64,000 nucleotides of DNA from Synechococcus sp. M16.1. GTDB taxonomy: Bacteria > Cyanobacteriota > Cyanobacteriia > PCC-6307 > Cyanobiaceae. Below, piece after piece: positions 18,644 to 29,273 of this stretch (its first letter is position 1; each line of letters begins with the position of its first letter). The stretch lies in the NCBI RefSeq assembly GCF_014279895.1, contig NZ_CP047954.1:1364001-1428000 (forward strand), given 5' to 3'. The position numbers and the translations under genes were made by a program. The notes under the pieces were generated by a model. The model was not told where the DNA came from. It did not search any database and saw only the letters and a list, made by a program, of their open reading frames with translations.

Positions 18644-20389
18644 TCAGGACTTCTGCCGATCTCGAATGAACTGCCGTTCGCACAATTCGCGGTAACGCCC
18701 ACCACGCTGCATCAACTCGTCGTGGGTTCCTCGATCGACCACGGCTCCCTTTTCAAGAACCACAATGCGATCGGCCTCCTGCACCGTCGCCAGACGATGG
18801 GCGATCACCAACACGGTTCGCCCCTTCATCGCCTGCTTCAGTCCGAGTTGCACCGCCGCCTCGGCTTCGGCATCAAGGGCACTGGTGGCTTCATCCAGCA
18901 GCAACAGCGCTGGATTGCCAAGCACCGCCCGTGCAATGGCGATCCGCTGCAGTTGGCCACCGGAAACGTTGGTTCCCCGTTCCTCGAGCTGGGTGTCATA
19001 CCCCTGGGGCAAGGCACGGATGAAATCATCCGCATTGGCCAACCGTGCCGCATCGCGCACCTCGTCGTCCGTCGCACGACGGCCAAACCGAATCGCTTCG
19101 GCAATGGTTCCGGAAAATACGGTGGTGCGCTGCGGAACCAGGGCCACCTGCTGACGCAGCTCGCGAGCGCGCATCAAGCTGATGTCGGTGCCGTCGAGAC
19201 GGATCTCGCCCTGTTGCGCCGTGTTGAACCGGAGCAGAAGCGACAGCAGGGTGCTTTTACCCGCACCGGAGGGGCCAACGATGGCCAGCACCTGGCCCGC
19301 ATCCACCCGCAGATTCAGCTGACGCAACACCTGCTGGGCTGGATCATAGCCAAAGCTCACCTGGTCAAAGACCAGATCACCCTGAAGTACACCGATGGCT
19401 TGCGCCTCAGCTGGATCCGCAGCCTCCTGAGGCTCGCGCTCGATCTCCCGCAGACGTCGCAGCGACGCCTGACCCTGCTGAAATTCGTTGAAGTTGTTGG
19501 TGACGTGGGCAATGGGATCGATCAGCACGATCAGCCCTGTCAGGTAACTGCTCAGTCCGGCAATACTCAGATCACCGCTCTGGATTCGCCAGGCTCCGAG
19601 AGCCAGCACGGCAAACAGACCCACCACCTCGATGGTGCCAACCACCGGATGCTGGAGCGCCACAAGGCTGTAGGTGCGGTGGCGGGCCTGCCGGTGTTGA
19701 TCGATTTCCGTCTCAAAACGGTCCTGCAGCCAGGGTTCGGCGGCAAAAGCACGCACCAGGGGCAAACCTTCGATGGCCTCACCCAGCAAACCGGCCAGTT
19801 CGCTCACCTTTTTCTGACTGCGTTCAGTGGCCGCCATCACGCGAGCACCAAACAGGCTGATCAGCCAGACGATCACCGGCGCCAGCAGGAGGATGGCCAG
19901 CGTCAGTTTCCAGTCGAGCCAGAGCATCATCCCCAGCACCGCAACGAGCTGAAGAACGCTGGGGACCGTGTCGTGAATGGTCTTGTACAGCACCTCGCTG
20001 ACGCGATCGGCGTCTTCGGTGAAGCGGTAGGTGAGATCACCGGCCGAGAGCTTCTCCAGTGCCCCCAGCTCCACGGTCTGCAGGCGGCGGAACAGATCAC
20101 GCCGTAAGTCCTGGCTCACCAGCAATGCAGGGCCGGCAAGAAGCGAGTCCTGACCGAACTGGGCGATCTTCTGAACAGCAAAGATCAGCAACGCCAGCCC
20201 GATCAGCGGAAGCACGCGAGCCAAATCACCCGAGCCCAGCGCGGGAAACAACTCCCCGGCCAGCTGCACGAGCAGCGGAAAGCTGCCCACGTAAATCGCC
20301 ATGCAGCAGCCCCCCCAGAGCAGTTCCCGCAGGTGGGGGCTAAGCAAAGGCAGCAGCCGGCGAAAACCGGCCTGGGATGAGGTCAGCAT
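18644..20389 (-). CDS. ABC exporter, fused permease and ATPase (MsbA/MDR type)
   Basis: 581-aa half-transporter acting as a homodimer or with a partner. An exporter transmembrane domain with six spans covers about residues 15-320, including coupling-helix text EKLSAGDLTYRFTEDADRV. The nucleotide-binding domain follows: Walker A GPSGAGKST, Q-loop VALVPQRTTVFSGTI, signature NVSGGQLQRIAIARA, Walker B ALLLLDEATSALD and the H-loop IAHRL. Export of lipid or a drug-like substrate is the family role; the substrate is not evident. Confidence 0.93.
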   Translation of the reverse strand: MLTSSQAGFRRLLPLLSPHLRELLWGGCCMAIYVGSFPLLVQLAGELFPALGSGDLARVLPLIGLALLIFAVQKIAQFGQDSLLAGPALLVSQDLRRDLFRRLQTVELGALEKLSAGDLTYRFTEDADRVSEVLYKTIHDTVPSVLQLVAVLGMMLWLDWKLTLAILLLAPVIVWLISLFGARVMAATERSQKKVSELAGLLGEAIEGLPLVRAFAAEPWLQDRFETEIDQHRQARHRTYSLVALQHPVVGTIEVVGLFAVLALGAWRIQSGDLSIAGLSSYLTGLIVLIDPIAHVTNNFNEFQQGQASLRRLREIEREPQEAADPAEAQAIGVLQGDLVFDQVSFGYDPAQQVLRQLNLRVDAGQVLAIVGPSGAGKSTLLSLLLRFNTAQQGEIRLDGTDISLMRARELRQQVALVPQRTTVFSGTIAEAIRFGRRATDDEVRDAARLANADDFIRALPQGYDTQLEERGTNVSGGQLQRIAIARAVLGNPALLLLDEATSALDAEAEAAVQLGLKQAMKGRTVLVIAHRLATVQEADRIVVLEKGAVVDRGTHDELMQRGGRYRELCERQFIRDRQKS

Positions 20390-20428
20390 CGCGGCACAGT
20401 ATCAATGGTGAGCTCAAAACTCTGCCCA

Positions 20429-20626
20429 ATGAAGCTGGATCAGTTCCTGAAATGGAAGGGTTGGGTCTCCACCGGCGGTGAAGCGAAGCAACGCATCCAG
20501 ATGGGTGAAGTGGAGGTGAATGGAAGCGTTGAAACCCGGCGGGGACGTCAGCTTTCCCCGGGAGATCGGGTTGTGCTTGCTGGGGAGGAGTCCGTTGTCG
20601 GCAGCGAAAACGCGACCGGGCCGTAA
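20429..20626 (+). CDS. S4-domain RNA-binding protein (YbcJ/YaaA-like)
   Basis: 65 aa from ATG 20429 ([13 protein letters not shown]); an in-frame start at 20405 adds eight residues with no similarity. Nearly all of it is an S4 fold: [30 protein letters not shown] followed by [12 protein letters not shown]. Small free-standing S4 proteins bind structured RNA or ribosomes. It is divergent from the ABC exporter and lies 17 bp upstream of tpiA. Confidence 0.85.
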   Translation: MKLDQFLKWKGWVSTGGEAKQRIQMGEVEVNGSVETRRGRQLSPGDRVVLAGEESVVGSENATGP

Positions 20627-20643
20627 GTTGGCTGCCACATTCC

Positions 20644-21390
20644 ATGGGGAAGCAAGGCGTGCGCAGACCGGTGATCGCTGGCAACTGGAAGATGCACATG
20701 ACTTGTGCCCAGTCGCGGGAGTTCATGGAAGCCTTCCTGCCACTGATTGCTGACACCCCGGACGACCGCGACCTGGTGCTGGCACCACCCTTCACGGCGC
20801 TGTCGACCATGGCGGAACTCAGCCAGAACTCCCGGGTCTGCCTTTCGAGCCAGAACGTGCACTGGGAAGGCCAGGGAGCCTTCACCGGGGAGATCTCCCC
20901 AGCCATGCTCAAGGAGCACGGGGTGACCCACACGATCGTGGGCCATAGCGAACCGCGGAAATACTTCAGTGAAAGTGACGAACAGATCAACCACCGGGCC
21001 CGCTCCTCACAGTCCAACGGCCTGATTCCGATCGTTTGCGTTGGCGAAAGCGATGAGCAGCGCGAGCGGGGCGAAGCTGAACGGGTGATCCGCCGTCAGA
21101 TCGAGCAGGGCCTGGAGGGTCTCGATGCAGAGAAACTGGTGGTGGCCTACGAACCGATCTGGGCGATTGGCACAGGCAAGACCTGCGCAGCCGAAGAAGC
21201 CAACCGCATCTGTGGTCTGATCCGTAGCTGGGTGGGTTCCCCCGATCTGGTGATTCAGTACGGCGGCTCCGTCAAACCCAGCAACATTGATGAGTTGATG
21301 GGCATGAGCGATATCGACGGTGTGCTGGTGGGGGGTGCTTCCTTGGAGCCCGAAAGCTTTGGACGAATTGCCAACTACCAAGCGGCTTGA
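20644..21390 (+). CDS. tpiA: Triosephosphate isomerase
   Basis: 248 aa, normal length. Interconverts DHAP and glyceraldehyde-3-phosphate in the Calvin cycle and glycolysis. Catalytic residues are in place: Lys in GNWKMH near the N-terminus, His in VGHSEPR, Glu in the signature [13 protein letters not shown], and the phosphate-binding loop QYGGSVKP. The 3' end appears to overlap the folP start. Confidence 0.98.
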   Translation: MGKQGVRRPVIAGNWKMHMTCAQSREFMEAFLPLIADTPDDRDLVLAPPFTALSTMAELSQNSRVCLSSQNVHWEGQGAFTGEISPAMLKEHGVTHTIVGHSEPRKYFSESDEQINHRARSSQSNGLIPIVCVGESDEQRERGEAERVIRRQIEQGLEGLDAEKLVVAYEPIWAIGTGKTCAAEEANRICGLIRSWVGSPDLVIQYGGSVKPSNIDELMGMSDIDGVLVGGASLEPESFGRIANYQAA

Positions 21391-22213
21391 TTCAGGCGGC
21401 TGGCCCCAGGGTTGGGGCCAACGCACAGCTGTGATGGGGGTGATCAACGTCACCCCGGATTCCTTCAGTGATGGAGGGAGATTTCTGGCGAGCGAACGGG
21501 CCCTTGCTGAAGCTCAGCGGCAACTGAGCCGTGGTGCGGACGTGTTGGATCTGGGGGCGCAAAGCACCCGACCCGGAGCGGAGGAGGTGGGCGCCGAAGA
21601 GGAGTTGCTAAGGCTCCTGCCAGCGCTGAAGAGCATCCGGCAGCACTGCCCAGCGGTGCTGATCTCCATCGACACGTTTCTGGCGCCGGTGGCCGCCAAG
21701 GCACTGGAAGCAGGGGCCAACTGGATCAATGATGTAAGCGGTGGCCGTCGGGATCCCGATCTGCTGAGGGTGGTCGCCGATGCGGGCTGTCCGGTGGTGC
21801 TGATGCACAGCCGCGGCGACAGCCAAACCATGGATCAGCTCACGACCTATGCCGATGTCGTGGCAAATGTGAAAGAAGCGTTGCTGGAGCGCAGTGAAGC
21901 TGCGATTCAAGCCGGCGTTGATGAAAGCCAAATCATCTGGGATCCGGGTCTCGGCTTCGCCAAGACCCACGAGCAGAACCTGCAGCTGCTGCGGGATCTG
22001 GAACAACTCACTGCAGGGCCGCGACCGGTGCTGATCGGCCCTTCACGCAAACGCTTCATCGGGGCCGTGCTGGATGAACCCAGACCCAAAGCGCGTCTCT
22101 GGGGAACAGCTGCCGTGGCATGCCGCTGCGCCCAGGCCGGTGCTGCCGTGCTGCGGGTGCACGATGTGGGGCCCATCAGCCAGACGCTGCGCATGGCAGC
22201 TGCACTCTGGTGA
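21368..22213 (+). CDS. folP: Dihydropteroate synthase
   Basis: Condenses p-aminobenzoate with hydroxymethyldihydropterin pyrophosphate in folate synthesis. Signature blocks: [14 protein letters not shown] near the N-terminus, [33 protein letters not shown] and GPSRKRFIG. No ATG lies at the expected position. TTG 21368, inside the end of tpiA, gives 281 aa and is preferred; GTG 21431 or ATG 21434 directly at the VMGVIN block would be too short. The stop overlaps the next gene as GTGA. Confidence 0.93.
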   Translation: MPTTKRLDSGGWPQGWGQRTAVMGVINVTPDSFSDGGRFLASERALAEAQRQLSRGADVLDLGAQSTRPGAEEVGAEEELLRLLPALKSIRQHCPAVLISIDTFLAPVAAKALEAGANWINDVSGGRRDPDLLRVVADAGCPVVLMHSRGDSQTMDQLTTYADVVANVKEALLERSEAAIQAGVDESQIIWDPGLGFAKTHEQNLQLLRDLEQLTAGPRPVLIGPSRKRFIGAVLDEPRPKARLWGTAAVACRCAQAGAAVLRVHDVGPISQTLRMAAALW

Positions 22214-23193
22214 GCTCCACGATCTTTGTTCAGATCGCGGCCTACAGGGATCCGGATCTCCCCGCCACACTGCACAACCTGATCGAGCGGGCGGCCAAGC
22301 CAGAGCGCCTGCGCTTCGGCATCTGCCTGCAACTGGCGACTGATGACCCGCCCCACTGGGGAACAAGCGCATTTCCGGATCATCCACACCTGAAGTGCAT
22401 CAGGTTCGATGCAGCGGAAAGCCGCGGGGCCTGCTGGGCCCGACGACAGGCTCAGGGTGTTTACGGCGGAGAAGACTTTCTGCTGCAAATCGACAGCCAC
22501 ATGCGGGCCGTGGAGCACTGGGATGACCTGTTGCTGACGACCTGGAGGGAATGCAGCGATGAGCGCGCCGTTCTCAGTGTTTACCCGAACGGCTTTCAAC
22601 AGCCGTGCCGTTTGCAGACATCAACCCTGCCTGTGATGGCAGCCGCCGGTTTCGATTCCTACGGCATTCTCAAACTGCGAGGCATCAGCCGATTCCAACT
22701 TCCAGAAGAACAACCTGATCGCCCCATCCCCGGTGCATTTATCGCCGGAGGATTCCTGTTCGGCCCGGGCTCAATCGTGAGCGACGTGCCCTACGACCCC
22801 GATCTCTACTTCTATGGAGAAGAGATTGCCATTTCGGCACGACTGTGGACGTCAGGCTTCAACATCTACGCCCCAAATCGCCTACTGCTGTTTCATCTCT
22901 ACAAGACAGAACATACCGATCAAGAGCATGCAGCCACCCATTGGGGCGATCACAGCAATTGGCACGATTACAACCTTCACGCACTCAAACGTGTACACAC
23001 ACTGCTCGGCAGTCTCAACAACGCACCGGCATCAATCCGCTGCCTGAATGATGAGATTGGCGAACTTAAACCCTTTGGATTAGGGAAAAAACGTAGCCTG
23101 CATATGTATCAACAATGGGCTGGAATTGATTTCAAAACGGCAGCGATCAGCCAGGCCGCAAGACATGCAGAATTCAAACCCATGAAAGCCTGA
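22210..23193 (+). CDS. GlcNAc-transferase-like glycosyltransferase (PF11397 type)
   Basis: 327 aa from GTG 22210, which overlaps the folP stop by 4 bp. The N-terminus IFVQIAAYRDPDLPATLHNLIERA and the segment FLLQIDSHMRAVEHWDD match the family of eukaryotic Skp1-hydroxyproline GlcNAc-transferases; the DSH motif corresponds to the nucleotide-sugar/metal site. FIAGGFLFGPGSIVSDVPYDP and YFYGEEIAISARLWTSGFNIY complete the catalytic domain. No membrane segment, so cytosolic. The last 60 codons are more A/T-rich than neighbours. The acceptor is unknown; a surface glycan or small molecule is a guess. Confidence 0.82.
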   Translation: MSSTIFVQIAAYRDPDLPATLHNLIERAAKPERLRFGICLQLATDDPPHWGTSAFPDHPHLKCIRFDAAESRGACWARRQAQGVYGGEDFLLQIDSHMRAVEHWDDLLLTTWRECSDERAVLSVYPNGFQQPCRLQTSTLPVMAAAGFDSYGILKLRGISRFQLPEEQPDRPIPGAFIAGGFLFGPGSIVSDVPYDPDLYFYGEEIAISARLWTSGFNIYAPNRLLLFHLYKTEHTDQEHAATHWGDHSNWHDYNLHALKRVHTLLGSLNNAPASIRCLNDEIGELKPFGLGKKRSLHMYQQWAGIDFKTAAISQAARHAEFKPMKA

Positions 23194-23220
23194 TTTGCAC
23201 AGCATTCATCGCCAATAAAA

Positions 23221-23249
23221 AAACCAGAGTCCGGCAGGGACTCTGGTTT
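23221..23249. terminator. Bidirectional rho-independent terminator
   Basis: Stem AAACCAGAGTC / GACTCTGGTTT with a short loop, preceded by an A-run (23216-23223) and followed by T residues. It serves both the glycosyltransferase (plus) and chlH (minus) transcripts. Confidence 0.92.
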
Positions 23250-23273
23250 TGATGCTCAACACTTGGTCGACGA

Positions 23274-26200
23274 TCAGTCGGTGACAACACCCTCAATCCG
23301 ATCCTCAACCTCCTGGTACAGCTCCTGAAGCTGCTCGATGTTTTCATCCGAGGTCTCCCAGTATCCGCGGCCATGCACCTCGAGCAGGGTGCCCACGATC
23401 TGACGGAAGCTGTTGGGGTTGAGTTCCAGCAGACGCTTGCGCATCTCAGGATCGTTGATGAAGGTTTCGTTGGCTTCTTCGTAGACGAAGTTGTCAACGG
23501 CACCGCTGGTGGCACTCCAACCCAAGGTGAAGTTGAGGCGCTTGGCCACCTCACGCACACCCTCGTAGCCGGAGTCGAGCATGCCTTCGTACCACTTGGG
23601 ATTCAGCAGCTTGGTGCGTGAATCCAGGCGGATCGTTTCACTCAGCGACCGCACCTGGGCGTTGGCCGTGGTGGTGTCAGCGATGTAGCTGGTGGGAGCT
23701 TTGCCGTCATCACGCAGGCCAGCAATGAGCTTGGTGGGGTCGGAGTCGAAGTAGTGGCTCACATCGGTGAGAGAGATCTCAGCCGAATCGAGATTCTGGA
23801 AGGTGACATCCGCCGTCTTCATCACGTTCTCGAACACCTCCCGCTTCTGGTTCATCTCACCAGGATTGTCGGCATTGAAGGCGAAGGTCTTGCGAGAGAG
23901 GTACATCTCCTGCAGCTCACCTTCCTCCTCCCAGGTGCTGTTCTCCACCGCGAGGTTGACGTTGGAGCTGTAGCTGCCGCTGGCATTGGAGAACACCCGG
24001 CACGCCGCATCGCGCAGGCTCGTGCCTTCTTTCTCCGCCTGCTCGAGGGCGTGCTTGCGGACGAAGTTCTGCTCCAGAGGCTCGTCGGCCTCGGCAGCCA
24101 TCTTCACGGCCTGATCTATCAGCGCCATCTGGTTGATGAACAGATCGCGGAACACACCGGAGCAGTTCACCACCACATCAACGCGGGGGCGGCCGAGTTC
24201 TTCCAGGGGAATCAGCTCAAGCTTGTTCACCCGACCCACGGAATCCGGCATCGGCTTGACGCCAACGAACCAGAGGATCTGAGCCAGAGATTCGCCGTAG
24301 GTCTTGATGTTGTCGGTTCCCCAGAGCACGCAGGCGATGGTTTCGGGCCAGGTGCCCTGCTCCTCGCGCTGACGCTCAATCAACTTGTCGACAACACTCT
24401 TGGCTGCAGCCACCGCCGCACGGGTGGGGATCGCCTGCGGGTCGAGGGCGTGGATGTTCTTGCCGCTGGGCAGCACACCAGGATTCCGAATCGGATCACC
24501 ACCGGGGCCCGGAAGGATGTATTCACCATCGAGAGCCTTCAGCAGACTCTCCATTTCCATGTCGGCACACACCTGCTCAAGGCAGAAGCGCAGATAGGCA
24601 AAGAGCTTGTCGAGCTCGGTGGCATCGATCTGCACGAAGCCAGCACTGCAGCAGGCCCGCAGCCAAGGTGAGGGGAGCTTGAAGCCGAACTTGGCCAGCA
24701 GGTCGTAGAACCAACCGAAGCTGTTGCGCAGGCTGACCCGGCCATCACGGCCGGTGAGGGTGCGAACCATGGCGCCAATGGCAGCGCGGGATGTCTCCGT
24801 GATCGTGCGGTTGAGCTCAACATCGGCGAGGACGCCCTCGTCGTTGCCTTTGTAGATGTCTTCGATCGAGCGGCCCATCGCCTCAGCCAGCAGGCCGGGG
24901 AGTGAGCGCAGCCCATCCTCCTCACGCTCGAGAGCAGCGATGTTCACCAAGGTGGCGACAGCTTCCTCTGCGGTGGGGGGCTTGCCAATGGTGTGCAGGC
25001 CACAGGGAAGGAGACGGCTTTCGATCTCCATCAACTGGCGGTAAACTGCGCCCACCAAGGCATCACGACCCTCCAGGTCGAGGGTCGAGGCATCCTCCTC
25101 AGGAAGGTCGACATCCTTATCGAGATTGCACTGACGTGCCGTCTCGATGATCGTGTTGACGATCTGAATGCCGCGGCCACCCTCACGCAGCTGCTGGTAG
25201 GAGCCCACCAGCTCACCCAGTTCCTTCAGGCCTTTGTAAAGGCCTGCATTTTCAGCCGGAGGGGTGAGGTAGCTGATGGTGGAGGCATAACCCCGCCGCT
25301 TGGCGATGGTGGCCTCTGAGGGGTTATTGGCGGCGTAGTAGTAGAGGTTGGGCAGCGCACCGATCAGTGAATCGGGATAGCAGGTTTCGCTCATGCCCAT
25401 CTGCTTGCCGGGCATGAACTCAAGGGAGCCGTGGGTGCCGAAGTGGAGCACCGCATCAGCCTTCCAGATCTTCTGGAGATAGGTGTAATAAGCGGCGAAG
25501 CCGTGGTGGGGGCTGGCGCTGCGGGAATAGAGCAGGCGCATCGGATCACCCTCGTAGCCGAAGGTGGGCTGAACGCCAACGAAAACGTTGCCGAAGTGGC
25601 GACCGAAAACCAGCAGGTTCTGGCCATCGCTGTTGAGGTTGCCGGGGGGCTTGCCCCAGTTCTCTTCGAGCCGTTCGGAGTAGGGCGTCAGACGCTCATA
25701 CTCCTCAACGCTCATGCGGTGGGCGATTGAAAGCTCCGGAGAGCCCTGCATGGCATCGGCGTCGTTGATGACGGCCTCCAACAGCTCTCGGGGCGTGGAA
25801 GGCAGGTCCTGCACGTCGTAGCCCTTCGCCTTCATCTCCTGCATCACCCGATGGATGGAGCCGAAGACGTCGAGGTAAGCCGCCGTACCGACATTGCCCT
25901 TGTCGGGAGGGAAGCTGAACACGGTGATCGCCAGCTTCTTCTCGTTGCGGGGCTTGATCCGCAGCGAAGACCAGCGGATGGCCCGCTCAGCAATGGCATC
26001 AACCCGGTCTTGAAGGGTGTGCGCCTTGCCGGTGGCATCGTCGCGACCCGAAAGAACGATGGGCTCGATGGCGCCATCCAGTTCCGGAATGGCGATCTGC
26101 AGGGCCACCTGCACCGGGTGCAGGCCAAGGTCGCTCTGTTCCCACTCCTGGGTGGTCTGGAAGACGAGGGGAAGCGCCACCATGTAAGGACGGTTGAGCT

Positions 26201-27284
26201 TCTTCAGCGACTCAATCGCCTTGGGGTGGTCCTGACGGGCCGGACCTCCGACCAGCGCAAAACCGGTGAGGGAGACGATGCCGTCCACCAGGGGCTGCTC
26301 GGGATTGAGCGGGTCGTAGAAGAAAGCGTTGACCGGCTTGGAGAAGTCGAGACCGCCGCAGAAGATCGGAATCACGCGAGCGCCACGGAACTCCAGCTCC
26401 TGGATGGTGGCCACGTAATGGGCATCGTCACCGGTGACGATGTGGCTGCGCTGCAGCACCAAGCCGATCACCGGCCCTTTGCGGGCTTCCTCAGAAAGGT
26501 CGGTGCGGCTGGAGGTCCAGTTCAGATATTCCTTGAGGTCCTCGAACATCGAGGGGGCTAGGGGGTGCCAGATGCCGAGGTCGGGGAACACTTCGGGCTC
26601 CGCCACCTCCATTGCCGGGCGCTTGTCACCTTCTGCAGCTGGGAAGACGTACTTGTCCGCCAGCATCAACAGGAAGTTGCGCAGGTTGTCGGGGGTACCG
26701 CCCAGCCAGTACTGGAAGCTGAGCATGAAACTGCGGGCGTCCTGCGCCTTCTCAACCGGCAGGTACTTGAGAACGGTGGGCAGCGTGTTCAGCAGCTTGA
26801 GCATCGCGTCCTGGAAACCAGCACCTCCGGCTTCCTTCCGCTTCTTCATGAAGCCGGCGATGGCGCTCTTGCTCTGACCGAGCTGGGCCATGGAGAAGCT
26901 GCCCAGCTTGTTGAGACGCATCACCTCCGGCATGGACGGGAAGACCACAGCCGCCTTGAGTCGGTCGCGGTGGGGGGCAACGGCGTCCACAACCTTCTGC
27001 GCCAGATCTTCGATGAAGATCAAGGAGGCCACAAAGACATCAGCCTCAGCCACATCGGCACAGAAGCCGGAGTAGTTGTCGTCGTCGCGGAGTTCTTCGA
27101 TCAGATAGCCGCTGAGCTCGATCCCGAGATCGCCACCCGATGCATTGAGAGCCGTCGCTGCCTGGGTGAGGGCGTTTTGGTACTGGGGCTCCAGCACCAC
27201 ATAAACCGCCTTCATGACGGACTTGTGGTTCTGGCCCTCCACAGGAGCAACGCGGCGATCGGCGGAGCGGACCTGTGTGAACAT
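23274..27284 (-). CDS. chlH: Magnesium chelatase subunit H
   Basis: 1336 aa, normal for cyanobacterial ChlH. Binds protoporphyrin IX and, with ChlI and ChlD, inserts Mg2+ at the first committed step of chlorophyll synthesis. Recognised blocks: an N-terminal DUF3479 region (residues about 20-190), then the CobN/Mg-chelatase domain with [62 protein letters not shown] and [14 protein letters not shown]. The ATG at 27284 gives the standard N-terminus. chlI and chlD are not nearby. Divergent from dapB over a 117-bp gap. Confidence 0.98.
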   Translation of the reverse strand: MFTQVRSADRRVAPVEGQNHKSVMKAVYVVLEPQYQNALTQAATALNASGGDLGIELSGYLIEELRDDDNYSGFCADVAEADVFVASLIFIEDLAQKVVDAVAPHRDRLKAAVVFPSMPEVMRLNKLGSFSMAQLGQSKSAIAGFMKKRKEAGGAGFQDAMLKLLNTLPTVLKYLPVEKAQDARSFMLSFQYWLGGTPDNLRNFLLMLADKYVFPAAEGDKRPAMEVAEPEVFPDLGIWHPLAPSMFEDLKEYLNWTSSRTDLSEEARKGPVIGLVLQRSHIVTGDDAHYVATIQELEFRGARVIPIFCGGLDFSKPVNAFFYDPLNPEQPLVDGIVSLTGFALVGGPARQDHPKAIESLKKLNRPYMVALPLVFQTTQEWEQSDLGLHPVQVALQIAIPELDGAIEPIVLSGRDDATGKAHTLQDRVDAIAERAIRWSSLRIKPRNEKKLAITVFSFPPDKGNVGTAAYLDVFGSIHRVMQEMKAKGYDVQDLPSTPRELLEAVINDADAMQGSPELSIAHRMSVEEYERLTPYSERLEENWGKPPGNLNSDGQNLLVFGRHFGNVFVGVQPTFGYEGDPMRLLYSRSASPHHGFAAYYTYLQKIWKADAVLHFGTHGSLEFMPGKQMGMSETCYPDSLIGALPNLYYYAANNPSEATIAKRRGYASTISYLTPPAENAGLYKGLKELGELVGSYQQLREGGRGIQIVNTIIETARQCNLDKDVDLPEEDASTLDLEGRDALVGAVYRQLMEIESRLLPCGLHTIGKPPTAEEAVATLVNIAALEREEDGLRSLPGLLAEAMGRSIEDIYKGNDEGVLADVELNRTITETSRAAIGAMVRTLTGRDGRVSLRNSFGWFYDLLAKFGFKLPSPWLRACCSAGFVQIDATELDKLFAYLRFCLEQVCADMEMESLLKALDGEYILPGPGGDPIRNPGVLPSGKNIHALDPQAIPTRAAVAAAKSVVDKLIERQREEQGTWPETIACVLWGTDNIKTYGESLAQILWFVGVKPMPDSVGRVNKLELIPLEELGRPRVDVVVNCSGVFRDLFINQMALIDQAVKMAAEADEPLEQNFVRKHALEQAEKEGTSLRDAACRVFSNASGSYSSNVNLAVENSTWEEEGELQEMYLSRKTFAFNADNPGEMNQKREVFENVMKTADVTFQNLDSAEISLTDVSHYFDSDPTKLIAGLRDDGKAPTSYIADTTTANAQVRSLSETIRLDSRTKLLNPKWYEGMLDSGYEGVREVAKRLNFTLGWSATSGAVDNFVYEEANETFINDPEMRKRLLELNPNSFRQIVGTLLEVHGRGYWETSDENIEQLQELYQEVEDRIEGVVTD

Positions 27285-27401
27285 CAGCGCGCTTTGAGCA
27301 ATGTGAAGAACCTTACGGCGACTGGCCCTTAGGGCGCGAGGATTTCTGATCGGCCGTTACACGAGCCGACCCATAGGCTTTGAAGCGTCTGCTGCGCTTT
27401 C

Positions 27402-28235
27402 ATGACCGCTCCGATTCCCGTCGTTGTTGCCGGTGCCCTGGGGCGCATGGGCGCCGAGGTGATCAAGGCTGTGGTGGGAGCCGAAGACTGCAGCCTGGTT
27501 GGCGCCATCGACAACACCCCCGGCAAAGAAGGGGCAGACGTGGGTCTGGAGCTGGGCCTTGGCGAACTGGAGGTGGCCGTGACGGCTGATTTCGAAGGCT
27601 GTCTCTGCGCTGTGAGCCAATCGGTGCGGGACAGCGGCAGCGGCGCCGTGTTGGTGGATTTCACCCACCCCTCCGTTGTTTATGAGCACACCCGCGCGGC
27701 GATCGCCTACGGCGTTCACCCCGTGATCGGAACCACTGGACTCTCGCCTGAACAACTCAACGACCTCACCGAGTTCTCGGCCAAAGCGTCCGTGGGTGGG
27801 GCCGTGATTCCCAATTTCTCCGTGGGCATGGTGCTGTTGCAGCAAGCCGCAGCCGCAGCGGCGCGCTTCTACGACCACGCGGAGCTGACGGAACTGCACC
27901 ACAACCGCAAGGCGGACGCCCCCAGCGGCACCTGCATCAAAACCGCTGAGCTGATGGAGGAGCTGGGCAAGAGCTTCAATCCCGAGGAAGTGGATGAGCA
28001 CGAATCCCTTACGGGCTGCCGCGGCGGACAGCGGGACAGCGGCCTGCGGCTGCACTCCGTACGGCTGCCAGGCCTGGTGGCTCACCAGGAAGTGATGTTC
28101 GGTGCCCCGGGGGAGACCTACACCCTGCGTCACGACACCATCGATCGTTCCGCCTACATGCCTGGGGTGCTGCTCACGGTGCGCAAGGTGGGCAGCCTCG
28201 GCAGCCTTGTGTACGGCCTCGAGCGGCTGATCTGA
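27402..28235 (+). CDS. dapB: 4-hydroxy-tetrahydrodipicolinate reductase
   Basis: 277 aa. NAD(P)H-dependent step in lysine and diaminopimelate synthesis. The N-terminal nucleotide-binding loop is [14 protein letters not shown]; the catalytic region [20 protein letters not shown] carries the paired His and Lys and the DAPSGT substrate loop; [14 protein letters not shown] and [14 protein letters not shown] are family blocks near the C-terminus. Length and start are normal. A membrane-protein gene follows 10 bp downstream. Confidence 0.97.
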   Translation: MTAPIPVVVAGALGRMGAEVIKAVVGAEDCSLVGAIDNTPGKEGADVGLELGLGELEVAVTADFEGCLCAVSQSVRDSGSGAVLVDFTHPSVVYEHTRAAIAYGVHPVIGTTGLSPEQLNDLTEFSAKASVGGAVIPNFSVGMVLLQQAAAAAARFYDHAELTELHHNRKADAPSGTCIKTAELMEELGKSFNPEEVDEHESLTGCRGGQRDSGLRLHSVRLPGLVAHQEVMFGAPGETYTLRHDTIDRSAYMPGVLLTVRKVGSLGSLVYGLERLI

Positions 28236-28245
28236 AGGCGACACC

Positions 28246-28902
28246 ATGCTCATTCCCCTCCGCCCCGGTGAACTGCAACGGCTGATCCCCGCTGTTGCCA
28301 CCGGCAACCAGTTCCGCTTTGCACTTGGCAACCCCCAAGAGGTGCTGCAGCGCCTGATGATCGCCGCCATCGGTGGGGTGATCACGTTCCTGATCTACAA
28401 CCAGGCGCAGCTCGGCAGCCGCTGGGGCCCCGTCTGGCTGGTGATCAGCGTTGTGTTCTTTCTATATGTGCTGTGGGGCCCGATCGTTCAGGCCGGCCAG
28501 CGCAACGCCACGCTGCGGCGCTATCCCGCCGCTGCCCTGTTTGAGGGCGAGGTGGCGGACGTGATCAGGCGAGAGCGGGTGGAAAACCGCCACGAACAGG
28601 CCGACAGCCGCGGGCGGCTGGAACTCGTGGAGAACCGACGCACCTGGATGCTGCTCGAACTGGAAGACGAGGAGGGTTACCTCGGCCGGGTGGCCTTTCC
28701 GATGGAGAAAAAACATCAGTCGATCCGCCGCGGCAGCCTGATCCGCTGCCTGGTTCTGAGCGAGCGCAAGGATTTCTCAAAAGTCGGAGCCCTCAGCGAT
28801 GCCTGGCTGCCGGGCATGCGGATGTGGGTTGGCGAGTACCCCTTCCTGCTCCGCCCCGCCTTTGAGGAGCTCTGCCAACTCCGCCTGAACAGCCGGCGTT
28901 GA
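28246..28902 (+). CDS. Conserved cyanobacterial/plastid-type membrane protein
   Basis: 218 aa. Two membrane segments near residues 35-52 and 62-80 are followed by a hydrophilic C-terminal domain of mixed strands (RTWMLLELEDEEGYLGRVAFP, KVGALSDAWLPGMRMWVGEYPFL). Proteins of this type occur across cyanobacteria and plant chloroplasts and are often mislabelled phosphate ABC transporter permease; nothing in the sequence supports a transporter. It is probably co-transcribed with dapB. Function unknown. Confidence 0.82.
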   Translation: MLIPLRPGELQRLIPAVATGNQFRFALGNPQEVLQRLMIAAIGGVITFLIYNQAQLGSRWGPVWLVISVVFFLYVLWGPIVQAGQRNATLRRYPAAALFEGEVADVIRRERVENRHEQADSRGRLELVENRRTWMLLELEDEEGYLGRVAFPMEKKHQSIRRGSLIRCLVLSERKDFSKVGALSDAWLPGMRMWVGEYPFLLRPAFEELCQLRLNSRR

Positions 28903-28980
28903 GCAACAGGCGTTGAACAGCCACTGCTGAACATTTCTTAAACCTGGTTTACACTTCTTAGCAATCAATCGGCGGCATCC

Positions 28981-29232
28981 ATGTCCCAGTCCTCTCCCAC
29001 CACTCCTGTCGTGCGCGGTGCACAGGTCACCACGGAAGATGGCGGCCGCCTCAACGCCTTTGCCACGGAACCCCGCATGGAAGTGGTTGAAGCAACCCAG
29101 GGTTGGGGTTTCCACGATCGCGCCGAAAAACTGAACGGCCGCATGGCCATGCTCGGTTTCATCGCTCTGCTGGCGACTGAACTGGCCCTGGGCGGCGAAT
29201 CCTTCGTTCACGGGCTGCTCGGCCTGGGCTGA
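28981..29232 (+). CDS. hli: High-light-inducible protein (Hli/Scp)
   Basis: 83 aa. A single chlorophyll-binding membrane helix carries the LHC-type motif [21 protein letters not shown] (residues about 50-70), with Glu, Asn and Arg as pigment ligands. The 45-residue hydrophilic N-terminal part is longer than in minimal Hlips. The product sits in the thylakoid membrane, photoprotecting photosystem II assembly or binding free chlorophyll. The upstream stretch has TTAAACCTGGTTTACACTTC, a possible -10 and a degenerate RpaB (HLR1)-like repeat, in line with light-stress control. Confidence 0.93.
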   Translation: MSQSSPTTPVVRGAQVTTEDGGRLNAFATEPRMEVVEATQGWGFHDRAEKLNGRMAMLGFIALLATELALGGESFVHGLLGLG

Positions 29233-29273
29233 TCACCTCGCGCTGGATCGGGATGGCTGGTCAGACTCCCTAA

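Noticed and set aside
18722-20107. 461-codon plus-strand frame
   Set aside because: Antisense to the ABC exporter; low-complexity His/Gln content, no start context.
23754-24671. 305-codon plus-strand frame inside chlH
   Set aside because: Antisense to a highly conserved gene and without recognisable motifs.
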